NCBI GenBank assembly: GCA_905160935.1
Contig: CAJHZI010000231.1
Span: 36,001-100,000 of the forward strand
DNA from: Enchytraeus crypticus
Taxonomy: Eukaryota > Annelida > Clitellata > Enchytraeida > Enchytraeidae
Length of the DNA: 64,000 nt
Reading direction: 5' to 3'
Shown here: in pieces, positions 35,405 to 62,692 of the stretch
How the letters are laid out: the number at the start of each line of letters is the position of its first letter
How positions within the stretch are numbered: the first letter of the stretch is position 1
The notes under the pieces: model-generated
Told to the model about the DNA's origin: nothing
The model's database searches: none
The model's input: the letters and a program-made list of their open reading frames with translations, nothing else
Position numbers and translations under genes: made by a program

Positions 35405-36210
35405 AATTGTATTGTAAATAAACCTAAATCTAAGTTTGAAAGCTTTTTCTGTTTTTATATGACAGTGGATATTGTCAGATACAGTCTGATTGGACAATCC
35501 TACTCATAATAAGACCATCTTAAATATTCTAAATCCTACTCATAGGGCAATCCTACAGATAGATGGATTAATAAAAATAGATAGTTACATTTATTGCATT
35601 GGTTGATCTATGTTACTTTTTTGCTTTGCCTGTGAAAGACTATGATTAATATTAATTATGTAATCATAATATTCGTTTATTTCTTTCAATCTGACTGACA
35701 ACAGAAACAACATATCAAATTACACATATAGCACAACAGTCAATATACAGACGAGATTAAATTTAAATTTTGGTCACTATCATGCTGCTTGAAATAAAAA
35801 GACCTTATATATAGATGTCAGTTACTAATGAAATCTTATTTATGCTATGATGGTATTTTTAACTTATTCATGTGTATAATTTTGGTGTCCACTTAATTTT
35901 TTCCTTCTTCTGTTACATAACCTGCAGAATTGTTTTGCAAAGGAAGCTCATATATAAATTAAGGTAACTTTTATACTAACTTGTTCAGAACAATATACAG
36001 CAGGAATAGGGTCCGGATGAAGCTGTCGGTCCATTTCCTCCTACAAAGTGTAGACTGCAGATATATGTAAATCTAGTAATGTTTCGCAGAGTAAAGCTAC
36101 CATTCTGTTTTCAATAAATTGCTAATATTGAACTCTTAAACACTCTAAAAACATAAATGTGATTGTTTACCTTGAAAAGAGAATAACATGAAATGAAGTA
36201 AACACACATT
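35405..36210. other. No recognisable feature
   Basis: AT-rich, no repeat array or coding signal seen. Confidence 0.4.
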
Positions 36211-36214
36211 ATAG

Positions 36215-36465
36215 CTAAATGATCAACTACGTGAACTATAAACTATAAACTATCATCTGTCACTTCAATACCACATGTTTAAACCGTTAGGCAATTTATA
36301 TCATTTTCCGTATAACCGGTACAGTGAATATCCGAGATTTTAATGTCAGATCAGCGCGGCTGGGATTCGAACGCACGAGGGTTCCATTCATCTCAGGATC
36401 TGTCATATAAAACTTCATGATATTACTCCTACGCTATTATGACATTCTATTGAGAGAAGTACAAT
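36215..36465 (-). mobile_element. tRNA-derived SINE, family 2
   Basis: Reverse strand shows an A-box-like tagcgtaggagtaat, a long insertion containing gacagatcctgagatgaat, a B-box-like cgttcgaatcccagccg, ctgatctgacattaaaatct and a 3' part with cggttatacggaaaatg. Matches 40655-40870 and 45440-45690. Confidence 0.7.
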
Positions 36466-36469
36466 GGCT

Positions 36470-39400
36470 ATTTGAAATTTTCAAATATAAATATCCAATT
36501 TACAAAAAATTCATAAAAAAGTGTCTTAGAGTAATAAAATTACACAATATAGCAAAGTAAAATATATATAAGAATACAATTTTACGGCTTGTTAATTTTA
36601 ACTCTTAATTAAGAATTTCAGATTACTGCCAAATAGCAAGTTCCACGTAAACATTCCTACCCATGGCTGCTTGACTGATCTTTCACAATTTATATGTAAT
36701 GACATTCTATATCAATAAGCCCATGTATATCGTTCTAATGAATGGATATCGTTATAATCGATGTCAGAATTAAACTCTAAGTGTTAAGTTATTCTTTAAT
36801 TAATATTCGTATAGTAGGTTATATAGTAAATAACATTTCTAAAGAAAGCTTGCATTAGAAATTTTATGAGGAACTAATACATTTCAATGTTATTATACGC
36901 AGTGTTTACGTTTTTTGGTCCACTTGTTTACATTGGGATGTCCGGAAGTTGTATGAAAATCTATTTATAGCTATTACCGAAAAGATCTATTAAAGAGTTC
37001 TTTGCTTGTTGTGCATACGAATTTTTTATTTTCTTCTAACTCCATTTTTAATAATTGCCGTTGCGGTTTTATAGCACTCATTGCAGCTGGCGTCAATACA
37101 AACGAACATTTTACCGCTTGTTGTTAAATAAAATAAATTGCATCACCAGTTTTTCAATAAATTAATCTACACCTAATATATTGTACATTAAATTATTTGC
37201 TGCATAGAATTTGCTGTCGTCAAGATCTCCAAGTCTTCGACAAGTTCAATAAATTACATGCTCAACTCCGTCGTGTTTCTGATTAAAAGAAATACGATAG
37301 TCATGATAGTATGTCGTGCATAATGCGCAATATGCTAACCTCGTATGGTTGAACTAACGCAGAGCCGTAAACATGGCTCCGGCTTGCTCTGTCATCGCTC
37401 GAGATAACGTAAACCTCTACTCATGGCGATCAACACGACGTCTGAACCTACTAATATGCACAGCATGCGATAAGTATTAAATAAATCATAAATTTATGCA
37501 TAAGCATCTTATATTTTTGATTCAGTACTGTTATTTTTTAAAATGTACAAAGAAAGCCGTCTACTGTATAGAGACATAACAGATCATAAAAACGACATTA
37601 ACTCGACGTATGCTACCGATCTAATGGGCAAATATTACTCCGTGCAGTATAGACACTGACTATAACATAGGCTACCTCTATGTTGTTACAGTTTCGTAAA
37701 AAGCCGAGATTGAAACAGTTTAATAAACAATCCGCCTGCTTTCCATTTTTCTTCCAGGTGAAGGCCTAATTGGGTAATTGATTGTGCAATGTGATTGTGT
37801 ATTAACTGTTAATCCTGGTATAAAGAGTTGTTTGACTGACGTCAAGTTTAGAAAATGAATACTAATAACAAATGACCGAAATATACCGTCGCAATAGACC
37901 TTGAACCTTATATTAGTTGCCATTAGCATAGAATAGATTAGTGTCTCCAGTATCGTTTTATTTTTACTTTGTAGTCCATATAACATTTTACATTGTAACA
38001 TACATGCTGTGAAAGCTTGATTCGATATATTTTGTATATGATGTATGGTATTTGTATTTAAAGTAAGGTATTTAATAATACTGCTGTATAAGTAAAGTAA
38101 AGATTTGAAAGTATTGTGTTTTGTGGAAGTGTAATCCTAGGCTGTAGCTAAACTAGGGCAAGTCACCAATGAGGGCATGCCTAGACAGGAAGGAGGGGAG
38201 ATCCAAGATGGAAGACTGACAATAAGGACGTAAAACGTGCCATTTTGAAAAGAGATTTAGAAGATTTGAAGAATGTCAGTGGTAGCCGAATTCAAGAGTA
38301 ATTCGAATAGTTCGTTTAGTAGAACTGATTGTAGTCCATCTAGCAGTCGATGTGAAGTGAGTGATCTGTAGATGATCAAACTGGGAAGAGTGTTCCACCG
38401 ATATATTCTAACCTAGGGGTTATACTAGAAGGAATCCTAGTAGACGATTAGTCGACAGTAAAGTGTAGGAATTTGTGCCTGAGAGCTTTGTAGTAATTTG
38501 TGTGTCGAAAGTAACTGTATTTTACGTAAAGCACTTGCTTTTGCGATATTTAAAGTGAACAGTGGTTCTGTAGAAAAAGTATAATTTTAAGTTCCACAAA
38601 TATCGCTAAAACGTGCTATATGAAATCGTTTTAATTTTCGTTCTACTGCATGTTCGTGTATTATTTTATATCTTTTAGTATTAAATTAATATTTGATTTA
38701 ATACAGTTGTTGAATTTTTTAATAGATTAGTAGGATATCTAGATTCAGTCCAAAATCGAGGCCATGTAAAGATTCCTAAATAATTATAAGAAGCATATTA
38801 TTCTACAGCCTTCCACTAGTCTCAATGAAATGCGAGGTCACTGGTTTAATTCTCAGCTTTGGAGAATGTGAGATGAACTTAAAATTTATCTTATATGTAG
38901 AAACTACATAAAAATATTTGTACCGTGTACGATCTACAGAATGTACATTTAGCACGATGAGTTAGCAGCTGTATTATGGCCCTTTACGATCTGTGAATTA
39001 CCCGTGACTTAGTTCAGTAGCGCAGGGCAAGTGTTCCACAAAGGTTAATTCTGAAACCTACTTTTCTTTGTGAACTAGTATAATAACAGCTGCCGATGTA
39101 TATATGCATTTGCCACGAAACGTTTCGATGAGTTGTCACTGCAGTAAAGTAACCTACACAGAAAAATTATGGAAAAATAGCATTTTTTCCCTTATGATTT
39201 AGGCTACTACTAAATAAGTCAATTAATATTATGTCATAGCAATTGCTCAATTAATTAAATAAATTAGCAAATCAATAGTGTGCTTTGAAAGCATCGCTCG
39301 GTCTAACTGACCGGAATGGTTAAGCAGCGCTAAATGGTTTTTGAAGATTAAGATATATCATTATGAAAGGCTGTTTAGCATGCAACTACAGACGTCTGGT

Positions 39401-40005
39401 ATTGCGATGTTCAAGTATCAAATTGATTTGCATGGAAGTCATTACTACATACAATTCGCAAAGCAGTTACCTCAAGAAAAGTTATTAGCAATAATCCGTT
39501 TATTTCTGCCTAGTTTTTTGTTTGCTCAAAGGAGATCAAATGACTAAAACGGGGGCTGCCACAGCAAACTACACTGGAGGTCGTACTCAAAGATGCTTGA
39601 GAGCAACGACGATAGACTAGTATTTCTATACTTAAAATACAAAAGAACTTAGGGAGAAAACAATGCATTATAGGTACAACACAAAAGAACACTGAAAAAA
39701 GAAACTGGTTATACACCTGAATTACTACACAGCAGAACTTATGCAAGCATATAGCAGTTTAATCAAGGCTTTTAAGCGGGCAGATGCGGCAGTGTCACTT
39801 TGCTCTACCGTGTTTTTATTTCTCACATTAAAGACAAATAGAGAACTATATGGCAGATGTGTAGTCGAGGCTTTTTTCACGGTCATGCGTCCATGTGAAA
39901 TAACATCAGGCAAATTATAACAATATATCAGTGGAGATAATTCAGAATAGTTAACTACTGCTGAGCATGCAGTAGGAATTATACAGGATTTGCTTTTAAA
40001 ACTGA
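36470..40005. other. Long unique non-coding interval
   Basis: AT-rich. I found no domain-bearing open frame, repeat array or recognisable transposon. Short frames at 37720-38001 and 39341-39547 look random. Confidence 0.4.
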
Positions 40006-40009
40006 TTGT

Positions 40010-40350
40010 GCTGAAGAAGTTCTGGAGAGAGTTCGTACGGATAGGCAGTGTTGATAAATGCATTAAGAATTAAGAAGAGCTGTTTAGGACAAATTAAATT
40101 CGAATGGGGAAAATTTACAAAAATTAATTTTAGAAGGTACAATGGAAGAAAAGCGAAATAGAGACAGATCGAGAAAAGAAATATTAAATTATTTAAAGAT
40201 CCACTCATATGTGGGCATGAAGAGGAAAACGGAAGACAAAGAAGAGTGGAAGCGTTATTTGGCATGAACCTACCATGCAGTAGCAGTGCACTGACAGTAA
40301 CTAAGAGAAAGAAAGGGAGTGAGAGAGAGAGAGAGAGAGAGAAATTGAGA
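40010..40350 (+). mobile_element. RTE 3' fragment running into a GA microsatellite
   Basis: Diverged C-terminal coding region (gaagaagttctggagagagt through gatccactcatatgtggg) and a rearranged terminus. After ctaagagaaagaaagggagt it merges with (GA)n at 40321-40350. Confidence 0.8.
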
Positions 40351-40654
40351 GAGACAGAGACAGAGAGATAAGCCTACTATATTTATAGTGCTACAGCACA
40401 AAACTTTGCCAGAATCAGTAATATACAAAAATGTTCGCTGCTTCAGTGCCCATACCATTCATACCAGTTCATACCATTCATACCATTTCAGTTCATACTA
40501 TTCATGCTCGATACTACTTATATTGCATGTCTCAGAAAGTCCACACAGTTTAACTCTATAATTAAATTGTGCGCAGAATAGAAATGCAAGAGACTAGAGT
40601 TAGTAAACTGGTTTGGACATCATTTTTGCTGCTTTCCCTACTATTTTAGAATGT

Positions 40655-40870
40655 CTTAATAGCGTAGGGGTAACGTCATGAACTTTTAAATGACAGATCC
40701 TGAGGTGAATTGAACCCTCATGGGTTCGAATCCCAGACGCGCTGATCTGAGAGTAAAATCTCGGACATTCACTGGACTGGTTAAACGGAAAATGGTCTCA
40801 ATTGCCTAACGGTTTAAACATGTGGTATTAAAAATGATAGATATCAACATGTTGATCATTTACTATAGTG
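40655..40870 (+). mobile_element. tRNA-derived SINE, family 2
   Basis: tagcgtaggggtaacgtcat, catgggttcgaatcccagac (strong B box), cgctgatctgagagtaaaat, cggacattcactgg, and a tail at tgttgatcatttactatagt. Best-preserved copy of its family here. Confidence 0.75.
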
Positions 40871-41331
40871 CGTGCTTACTTACTTACTTACTTATTGTTT
40901 AAACATTAAGTCACTGCTGTGGTTAATTATTTTTATGAATTATTTGTTTGCTATGAAATGGACTTTAAGCTTTCTTCTCTATATCGGCTATTTATCTGTG
41001 TTGCAATGTCGAAGTGTGAGTGTAGTAGCACTTATGACAAATTTCAAGGTTCGAATTTAAGATAAATTCTGTAATTTCTTGCAACTGTTTTCAATAAATG
41101 TTATACGTCACTCAAATTAGTGGTTGAGAGTTCTAGAACGTTTGGTAGCACTGCGTAGTATTTGTTGTTGAATGATTTGTTTACATTTTTATATCAGAAA
41201 CAAAATTATAATATTTTTATCTCGTTGTGTTCGGTTCATCTAACTTATGATTGTTCATCTACCTCTTTACCCAAATCCTGCGTCGAAATTATAGGCGTTC
41301 ACTGAATTATAGCGCCTTACTGCTGCCCGCA

Positions 41332-56020
<14,689 letters not shown>

Positions 56021-56673
56021 TGTCCTGACTAGCCGCCATGTTGTTCAGCTACTGACGTTTATTACTAGATAAAGATTTAAAACTTAATTGTGTCTATTGG
56101 TTATTCCATTTCTTCGGCTTGGTCTGGATTATATATTGTACAATTTGATTCTACTAAATCAATAACTTAACTTATTGAAAAATTGATGATTTTTATTTCA
56201 CCTTGGTCTTGTCATCATACATATGTTTCATAGTATAATGCGTGATGTGGGTTTAATCTACTATGATTAAAAGCTCGTACCTCTGCCTTGTGTAATTATA
56301 TTGTAGTTTTCATGTTCTTCGTAAATGCCTAATAAGAAGAGAAGTGAACTTACATGGAGCTCTAAGTGACTGATTGCTCGTATAAATATTCCTCGGGTTC
56401 TGAGTGTATTTGAGTTTTTCCTTGAGTGACAATTCTGTGCAATAATTTGTACAACTAAGATATACATGTATATTTGTATACATTGCTAAGATTTTACTGG
56501 AATTCTTGCAGAATATTAGACTTTTTGTATAATGTAGAATATTTGAATTATATGATAGGAATCAATACCTCTGTATTCTACCTTTGGATATAGCTAAATA
56601 TTAACGTTTTGTAATATTTTAATACTTAGTGTGAATTTTATGTTCTTTCATAATTTGATGTTGACTTTGGGAA

Positions 56674-56679
56674 AATAAA
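56674..56679 (+). promoter_or_regulatory. Putative Rab4 polyadenylation signal
   Basis: First AATAAA after the Rab4 stop codon, 654 bases downstream. This would give a 3' UTR of about 0.67 kb. Cleavage site not determined. Confidence 0.55.
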
Positions 56680-56689
56680 CGTCGTCTAA

Positions 56690-57220
56690 AAGTAAACACT
56701 GTCAACAGTTGCATATTTTTATGTAATTATCTATAATGATCCTTGGTCTTGTAATGAGCCTAGGTCTTCTATCCTTTGTGCTAGTGCCGTTTACCTCTTA
56801 TCGCCTGGTTATCCTTAATTGTGCAAATCTTAATAGTTTAAGTTTATTTTATTCTCTAATTGTAAATTTTTATTTTGAATCTTTGACCCCCATGATGCAA
56901 CGGAATTTATTCGCCTTTCCAGGGGATTCTTATAATATAAGTTTTATATTGTAATTTAAGTTATGTACTTCAATACGTCACAAATGTGATTTAATTACTT
57001 AAAATATGGTCTGTTTCCAAATGGTAAATGTATGTAGTGACAAACCTACTGTTATCATACGTACATGTATGAAGTCCCCAAGTTTTAATGTCTGTCTGCA
57101 TGCTCTGCCTTAGTTATTAATTTATGTTTTGTTCTAATGACTATGAATCTGTCTTGTGTATATGACTACTACATCTCATTATTGCTATTATAGATATTAT
57201 GCCTTTAACTTCTGCAGCTG
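56690..57220. other. Downstream of Rab4, nothing recognised
   Basis: AT-rich intergenic sequence; an open frame at 56736-56954 has no recognisable domain. Confidence 0.4.
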
Positions 57221-57224
57221 AATA

Positions 57225-57556
57225 TCCTTGATCATAGTCATGTGAAGTTATTTGACCTTGATCATAGTCATGTGAAGTTATATGACCTTGATCATAGTCA
57301 TGTGAAGTTATTTGACCTTAATCATAGTCATTTGAATTTATTTGACCTTAATCATAGTCATGTGAATTTATTTGACCTTGAGCATAGTCATGTGAAGTTA
57401 TTTGACCTTGATCATAGTCATGTGAAGTCATTCGACTTTGATCATAGTCATGTGAAGTTATTCGACTTTGATCACAGTCATGTGAAGTTATTCGACTTTT
57501 ATCATAGTCATGTGAAGTTATTTGACCTTGATCACAGTCATGTGAAGTTATTTTAA
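57225..57556. repeat. 30-bp minisatellite, about 11 copies
   Basis: Unit gatcatagtcatgtgaagtt plus atttgacctt. The + strand stays open as FDLDHSHVKL repeats because 30 is divisible by three. Substitutions include synonymous and non-synonymous changes in similar measure by eye; no flanking coding sequence. Confidence 0.95.
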
Positions 57557-57559
57557 GTT

Positions 57560-59630
57560 AAACTGATCGTCATGGAGAGTGACAGACAAGACAGTGTCTG
57601 CTTATCTTAGCGATGCAGCCCATCATTGGCTACTGTTCTCGTGATTATTAGGCTTAATACTATAATAGCTCTGCTCTTCAAATATACCTTATGGTCCTAC
57701 ATCAAACCATCTCTTCACATCACAGTCATCTACTAGTATTAACTGCTAACATTTAACTGATCGCAAAGTAACGTTAGATCTACTTGGTCCGATCTACTGG
57801 ACCGTAATTGAAATATAGCTTACAGCATTAGAGTTCGACGCGGTAACAATTTAATAAGAGTCAATTGAAGCGTGAAAGCTTAAGATATAGTTTTGATTCT
57901 TTAGTTAAATGTTTTATATAATTTTATGAACTTAAGTTGCCTCACAGTTAAATACATCATATGCTACATTGTTAGTTTTACTCTAGACATTAATAGTTAA
58001 ATTATTGCAGTTTATTCTGAATTGCATTCACCCATTTCTTCTTGTTTCAGTGTATTCACCTTTAAAGTTGTATTTGAGAAAATCGGAAGTATTAAGATTT
58101 TTGATTAAACGCTATGAACTCTTTAATTGTAATATATCATTCCTAATAAATGAAGTTTCGAAGATCAATATTATGCTGGCAGCTTATTGAATCATTCTAT
58201 AGCTAGTGGTGTCGTGATATAATTAAACAGTGACTTAAATACGAAAGTTATGTGGAAGTGGATTTATTAAAACGCACACTGCATTGTAGCCTAGTATATA
58301 AATTACACTCTGTAATTGGATTATATAGAAAGTTTAATTGCTGTAATTTAATCTTTCAATCTATTCGCAGAGATTGAGGAAGGGGATTATTATTGTGCTA
58401 ATAATTAATATTGCTGTTCACTTTTAAACGATGATGTCACGACGCGAAGCAGTTCTCTTGCTTGTATTGAATTAATATCCTGTTCAGTTACGATGCTTTT
58501 GAATAATTGCATAACCATACTTAACTATTAACAAGCAAACCTATGGTATTTGATGTTTCTGCGCGGTCGAGCATTTACCTAGGTTTAACTGTCAGACTTG
58601 AAAGTCCGGTCGTAATTAAAATCTGGATAAATCATTCACCTGCTAATTGACGTCAGTTTGAGAATTGAAACGTTCGCTAAACTGCGTCGAAGCGATTTTA
58701 GTTTTATAGAACTCATAGTTTTATAGATGTCATTGCACCTTTTGCCGGCCAGCTGTAGGAGCGCATGCTGTGTATACCTAAACCCCTTCGCATTTGCTTT
58801 GTCAATAAATTTATTATAGACTTCAAATGAACGTAAGCTTGAAATTTGTGTACCTATTTAAGTGCACAAAATTTAATGGCTTTCCCATCACTGATGTCTG
58901 AAGTTTATTTTTTTAAAGCAGCAATACTTAGTTCTATTTCAGTTCAAGTTATCAATATTATAAACTCTCTGGGAATGCATTTTCAGCTGTTCAGACTAAT
59001 TTGACTGTTCAGACGGCATAAAATTACCTTATTGTATGTTTTTGGACCGTTTCTGTTGCGACAGCTCTCATGTCTAAGACTTCCTTTCACTATATACATG
59101 AATATGTGCAACATCCACATAAATTTTTAGCTGGCGATTATTTGCTTAATTAAAACTATTTACTTTTTCTCGGTAGAAAATATATAATAATTATTCTGTC
59201 GCGAATACGCCATGTTTTTAAGTGAAATCTTTAGCTAAATTGAATAGGCCTACTTCTATTAATTCGTTATATATAGCTTGATTGCAGTAAAAGTCTGTAT
59301 AGCATGATTAAGACTAGTGAGACAAAATGACTAAGACTAGTGAGACAAAACGGTAGAAATAACGCCACCGTGATGAATCTGATTATAATTATAGGAATGT
59401 TGTGAAATATTATTAATAATATTATTAAAATAATGTTATTGTTAGTAAAATATTTAAGTTTAATATTATTCGTCTATATGCAACACTACTATTAGGCCTC
59501 TATTACATGCTATTTTAACCTGTATTGTAGACAATCTTGCGAGAGCCTAATCTCGTAATGATATCATGAAGATTGGCGCAAGTTCTGATTATAGTAATAA
59601 TGTAGACATGTACAGCACAATCCCTTTCTA
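57560..59630. other. Intergenic, mostly unique
   Basis: AT-rich. A short direct repeat, gactagtgagacaaaa, occurs twice at 59311-59350. No coding signal recognised. Confidence 0.4.
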
Positions 59631-59637
59631 ATTTCAG

Positions 59638-59858
59638 CGTTTCTGTGTGCTCTGTTAGATTTGCCTGTTATTAATACGTCATGTTTCTTGATTGATATAG
59701 CTGATTTTTTTAAAGGTAGAAAAAGAACGTTTAACGAATTGTTAATGAACCGCTGGGAGAGACGTGCACGTGTAGGAGTGACATATTTTATTAGCAATCT
59801 AAGAAAGAGGCTGCTCAGACATCTTCGATCAGAGATTGAACACGCCCAGGGCCGATGA
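59638..59858 (+). other. Candidate terminal exon, uncertain
   Basis: After an acceptor-like ttctaatttcag, an open frame reads FLCALLDLPVINTSCFLIDI and ends in a basic NLRKRLLRHLRSEIEHAQGR before a stop. No family recognised and no partner exon found; could be chance. Confidence 0.2.
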
Positions 59859-59904
59859 GACAGACACATTCTGCACATACACCAACAATTTGTTACAGTG
59901 TGAG

Positions 59905-59980
59905 ATTATCGCCTGTCACTGACATCGCTTTCGAGTGAGGAAACTGACGTTAACAATAGCTTTATCAGCTTTATTCGGGT
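59905..59980 (+). mobile_element. SINE family 1, 3' part
   Basis: cctgtcactgacatcgcttt, cgagtgaggaaactgacgtt, aacaatagctttatcagctt. Ends just left of the mariner insertion. Confidence 0.7.
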
Positions 59981-60191
59981 GTCGCGATTATACACTGTGA
60001 GTCAAAAAAACATGTGCGCAGTATTTCGTCCACAACTTTGACACTTGTGAACCGATTTTTAAAATATTTTCAGAATTATAAAGAAGAAAAGTACTAATCC
60101 TATATCTAGTTTTTGTGACACTTCCGGTTTAATGTAAACAATAACAGACGATTTTAAAAACATAGTCTGTTTTTGTTGAAATTTTAAAATG

Positions 60192-60692
60192 ATGTTTACT
60201 AATGAAGATAAAGCGCTCATAAAAAAATTTCTACCTCTTAAAGGGTTATGGCGCACATCGGTTGATTGCCGAATTTCCAACAAAAGACTGGTCACTGGGA
60301 GGGTTAGATTGCTTATTAAAGAAATTACGCCGGACTGGGAGCACCGATAGAAAGAAGGGCAGTGGACGACCGAAAAGCATAAGAACAGAAGAGAATGTCA
60401 GAGCAGTGTAGGAGTTGATTCTGAGTCAGGAGAACAAGCCACAGACGCATAACACATCCCGTCAGATTGAAAGACTCACTGGCATATCGCAGTCCTCTGT
60501 GATGAGAATTATTCAAAAGGATCTAAGCCTTAAGTGCCTTAAATAAATAACGTGGACGAGTTGAAGCAACGCCTGGTGGACGTTTGGCAAGAGATGCAGC
60601 AATCTGTCATTGACAATGCAATAGATGAGTGGCGCAAGCGTCTCCGAACTTGTATTCGCGCCAAAGGAGGACATTTTGAGCATATGCTTTGA
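60192..60692 (+). pseudogene. Mariner transposase, core deleted
   Basis: N-terminal part starts MFTNEDKALIKKFLPLKG, has a 1-nt insertion shortly after, then LLKKLRRTGSTDRKKGSGRP and SQSSVMRIIQKDLSLKCLK, the paired HTH DNA-binding region. An in-frame stop lies near 60411. After 60545 it jumps to the C-terminus (DELKQRLVDVWQEMQQSVID then KGGHFEHML, stop). The DDE/D catalytic core, roughly half the protein, is missing, so it cannot transpose itself. Confidence 0.8.
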
Positions 60693-60696
60693 CAGT

Positions 60697-61958
60697 TGAC
60701 ATAATAATAATATATAACAACAATTAGAGTGCGACTGTCATCAATGACAACATCGAGCACTATTGAGACAAAATCAAGCCGGCGAGCAAAGAGAAGGTCA
60801 AAAACGGTGCAAATTCCAAAATCCAGATAATCAGTCCATAGTGAAGGGAGTTAAAGAAAAGGTGGTTTAGGCACAGGTCGCTGCTCATGGACACTGGATG
60901 GAAAAGAGAGATGAAAAAGATAGGTCTTCAACTGCCTATGGAACTGATCATAGGAAAGCAAAGGCCGATGTGCTTCAAATGAAGATTTCCGAAGATTAGA
61001 TGGAAGAGAATTCCAGATCTGCGGTGCAGCATGCTGGAAAGAACGATTAGATAGCTTAGAGCGCGAAGGTAAGCTAGGTCTCACAAGAGTAATTAATTTA
61101 GAAGACCGAGTAACAGCAGGCTGCATCACTTTAATCAAGTGAGACATACAAGTTTGTCCAGGGATGGTGATGGACTTATAGGTCAACGAAGCTGTTTTGT
61201 AAATGATTCGCTCTTTAGTCTTTAGCCAGTGCAAAGACTTTAAAATGAGCGTAACATGTGAGTACTTGGAACTACAAAAAATTGCTCGCGCAAGAGAATT
61301 CTGAACAAACTGCAATCGATCAATCTCACAGCCAGGGAGATTTAAAAACAGGGAATTGCAGTAGTCCAATTTCGATTGCACAATGGCAGCACCAATTGTA
61401 GCAGCTGTCTCACGTGACAAATATGGACGTATTCGACGAAGATCTCGGATATGAAAGAAACATGCTTGTGAAGTTTTAGTTATGTGTTCGTGGAAGGTTA
61501 GGTGTTTATCAAGGATAACACCGAGATTTCTCACAGAAGAAACAGGTGTTATTGTAATATCCGACGATAACGAAAGAGTTTTCCCATTCAGCTTCAGAAG
61601 CTGTTGAGGTGTCCCAACCACAAGAATTCAGTCTTAGATGGATTAAGTGCCAAAAAATTAGCAGACATCCAAGAGGATATAGACTGAAACTTTGTTGCAG
61701 GAGGGTTTCAGCATCAGAGTAGGAGTTAAGGGTGAAACAAGTGTACATTTGAGTGTCATCAGCATATATATGTTCATGATTAATAGAATGAGAAGAGATC
61801 AGTGAGCTTAAGGGTGTTGTATATAGGTTGAAGAGGATAGGACCAAGAACGGAGCCTTGAGGCACATCATACTTTAAGTGGGAAGGTGAAGAGATGTACT
61901 CCATCACTTTCACACTATAAGAACGATCCGTCAGATCGTTCTTTTAGTAGTTTAATTA
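60697..61958 (-). mobile_element. CR1/L2/Rex1-like LINE nested in the mariner
   Basis: 5'-truncated LINE on the reverse strand, flanked by the 9-bp direct repeat tttgacagt (60688-60696 and 61959-61967). 3' untranslated region 60697-60850, coding region above. The 5' end falls inside the RT domain. Coding traces such as KND LTDRSYSVKV reach close to the 5' junction. Confidence 0.8.
60851..61913 (-). pseudogene. LINE reverse transcriptase C-terminal half
   Basis: Frame 61913 downwards: YDVPQGSVLGPILFNLYTTP (motif B) and HEHIYADDTQMYTCF (motif C, YADD). A frameshift at about 61510-61620 moves to the second frame: SSVRNLGVILDKHLTFHEHI, YCNSLFLNLPGCEIDRLQFV and SLHWLKTKERIIYKT, the thumb and post-RT region of L2/Rex1/CR1-type elements. 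Encoded function was reverse transcription of the parent RNA. Frame long but no endonuclease remains. Confidence 0.85.
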
Positions 61959-62254
61959 TTTGACAGTAGCTGTATAACACTGTTTGTTTCGTGTGTTTCG
62001 TTGTTAGTTAAGCCACGGATTTGTAAACATTCAGTAGCGATTGATTAACTTAAACTGAATATTTTCAGTCGCACATATTTTCAAGCACTGCTTCAAAGCA
62101 AAAATAATAATTTACAGAGTCACTTAACATCATTTTATAGCAAATGTTATCCTGATTATACCTATGCAAGAAGTTAAAAAATCGGTTCACTAATACAAAA
62201 GTTATGGGCGAGAGACCGCGCACATGTTTTTTATACTCGCATATACAGTGTATA

Positions 62255-62281
62255 TTTCGTATATACAGTGTATATACGAAA
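62255..62281. repeat. Perfect 12-bp inverted repeat
   Basis: tttcgtatatac, 3-base loop, gtatatacgaaa. Lies immediately right of the mariner's TA duplication. Confidence 0.8.
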
Positions 62282-62284
62282 TCA

Positions 62285-62690
62285 CCAGGACGACTTGTAA
62301 CTTTATAACATTAAGACATTATAATATTAGGACATTAAATATTATGACATATTGCATGATATTAGAGCATAATAACATTAGAACATGATAACATTAGGAC
62401 ATCAATTATTATGACATTATTACATTATAAGCCACTATTATTAAGGCATTATTAATTTAAATATAAGTTATAACATTAGTACATTTTACTTAAAACAGTT
62501 CATGTTAAATTTTTCTGACATTATACGCAACAAAATCCTTTAAATACCAATGACGACATCAGAGCGATAATAGACCGAGACAAGTGGAGGAACATGACCA
62601 TGACCACCTAGCTATGGGCAGGCACTTGAAGAAGACTTTATGACATGAAGATATTAACATACTATTGTGTCCATCGCAGCGAACTTAACA
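62285..62690. other. AT-rich with loose attaggacatta repeats
   Basis: 62300-62480 carries irregular attatgacatta/attaggacatta units. No gene. Confidence 0.5.
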
Positions 62691-62692
62691 GA

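Larger units (their letters stand above)
59993..62250 (+). mobile_element. Tc1/mariner-type transposon, internally deleted, with nested LINE
   Basis: Terminal inverted repeats: left CACTGTGAGTC...; right, in reverse, CACTGTATATGCGAG.... Both share acatgtgcgc and gtgaaccgattttt at similar distances, so the TIRs are about 70 bp. TA dinucleotides flank both ends (59991-59992 and 62251-62252). Without the nested LINE the element is about 0.99 kb. The transposase lacks its catalytic core. Confidence 0.85.

Noticed and set aside
61919-61945. Hairpin aagaacgatc / gatcgttctt as a fold-back at the LINE 5' junction
   Set aside because: The sequence continues the LINE coding frame (KND-LTDRSYS) to the junction, so the palindrome is probably chance.
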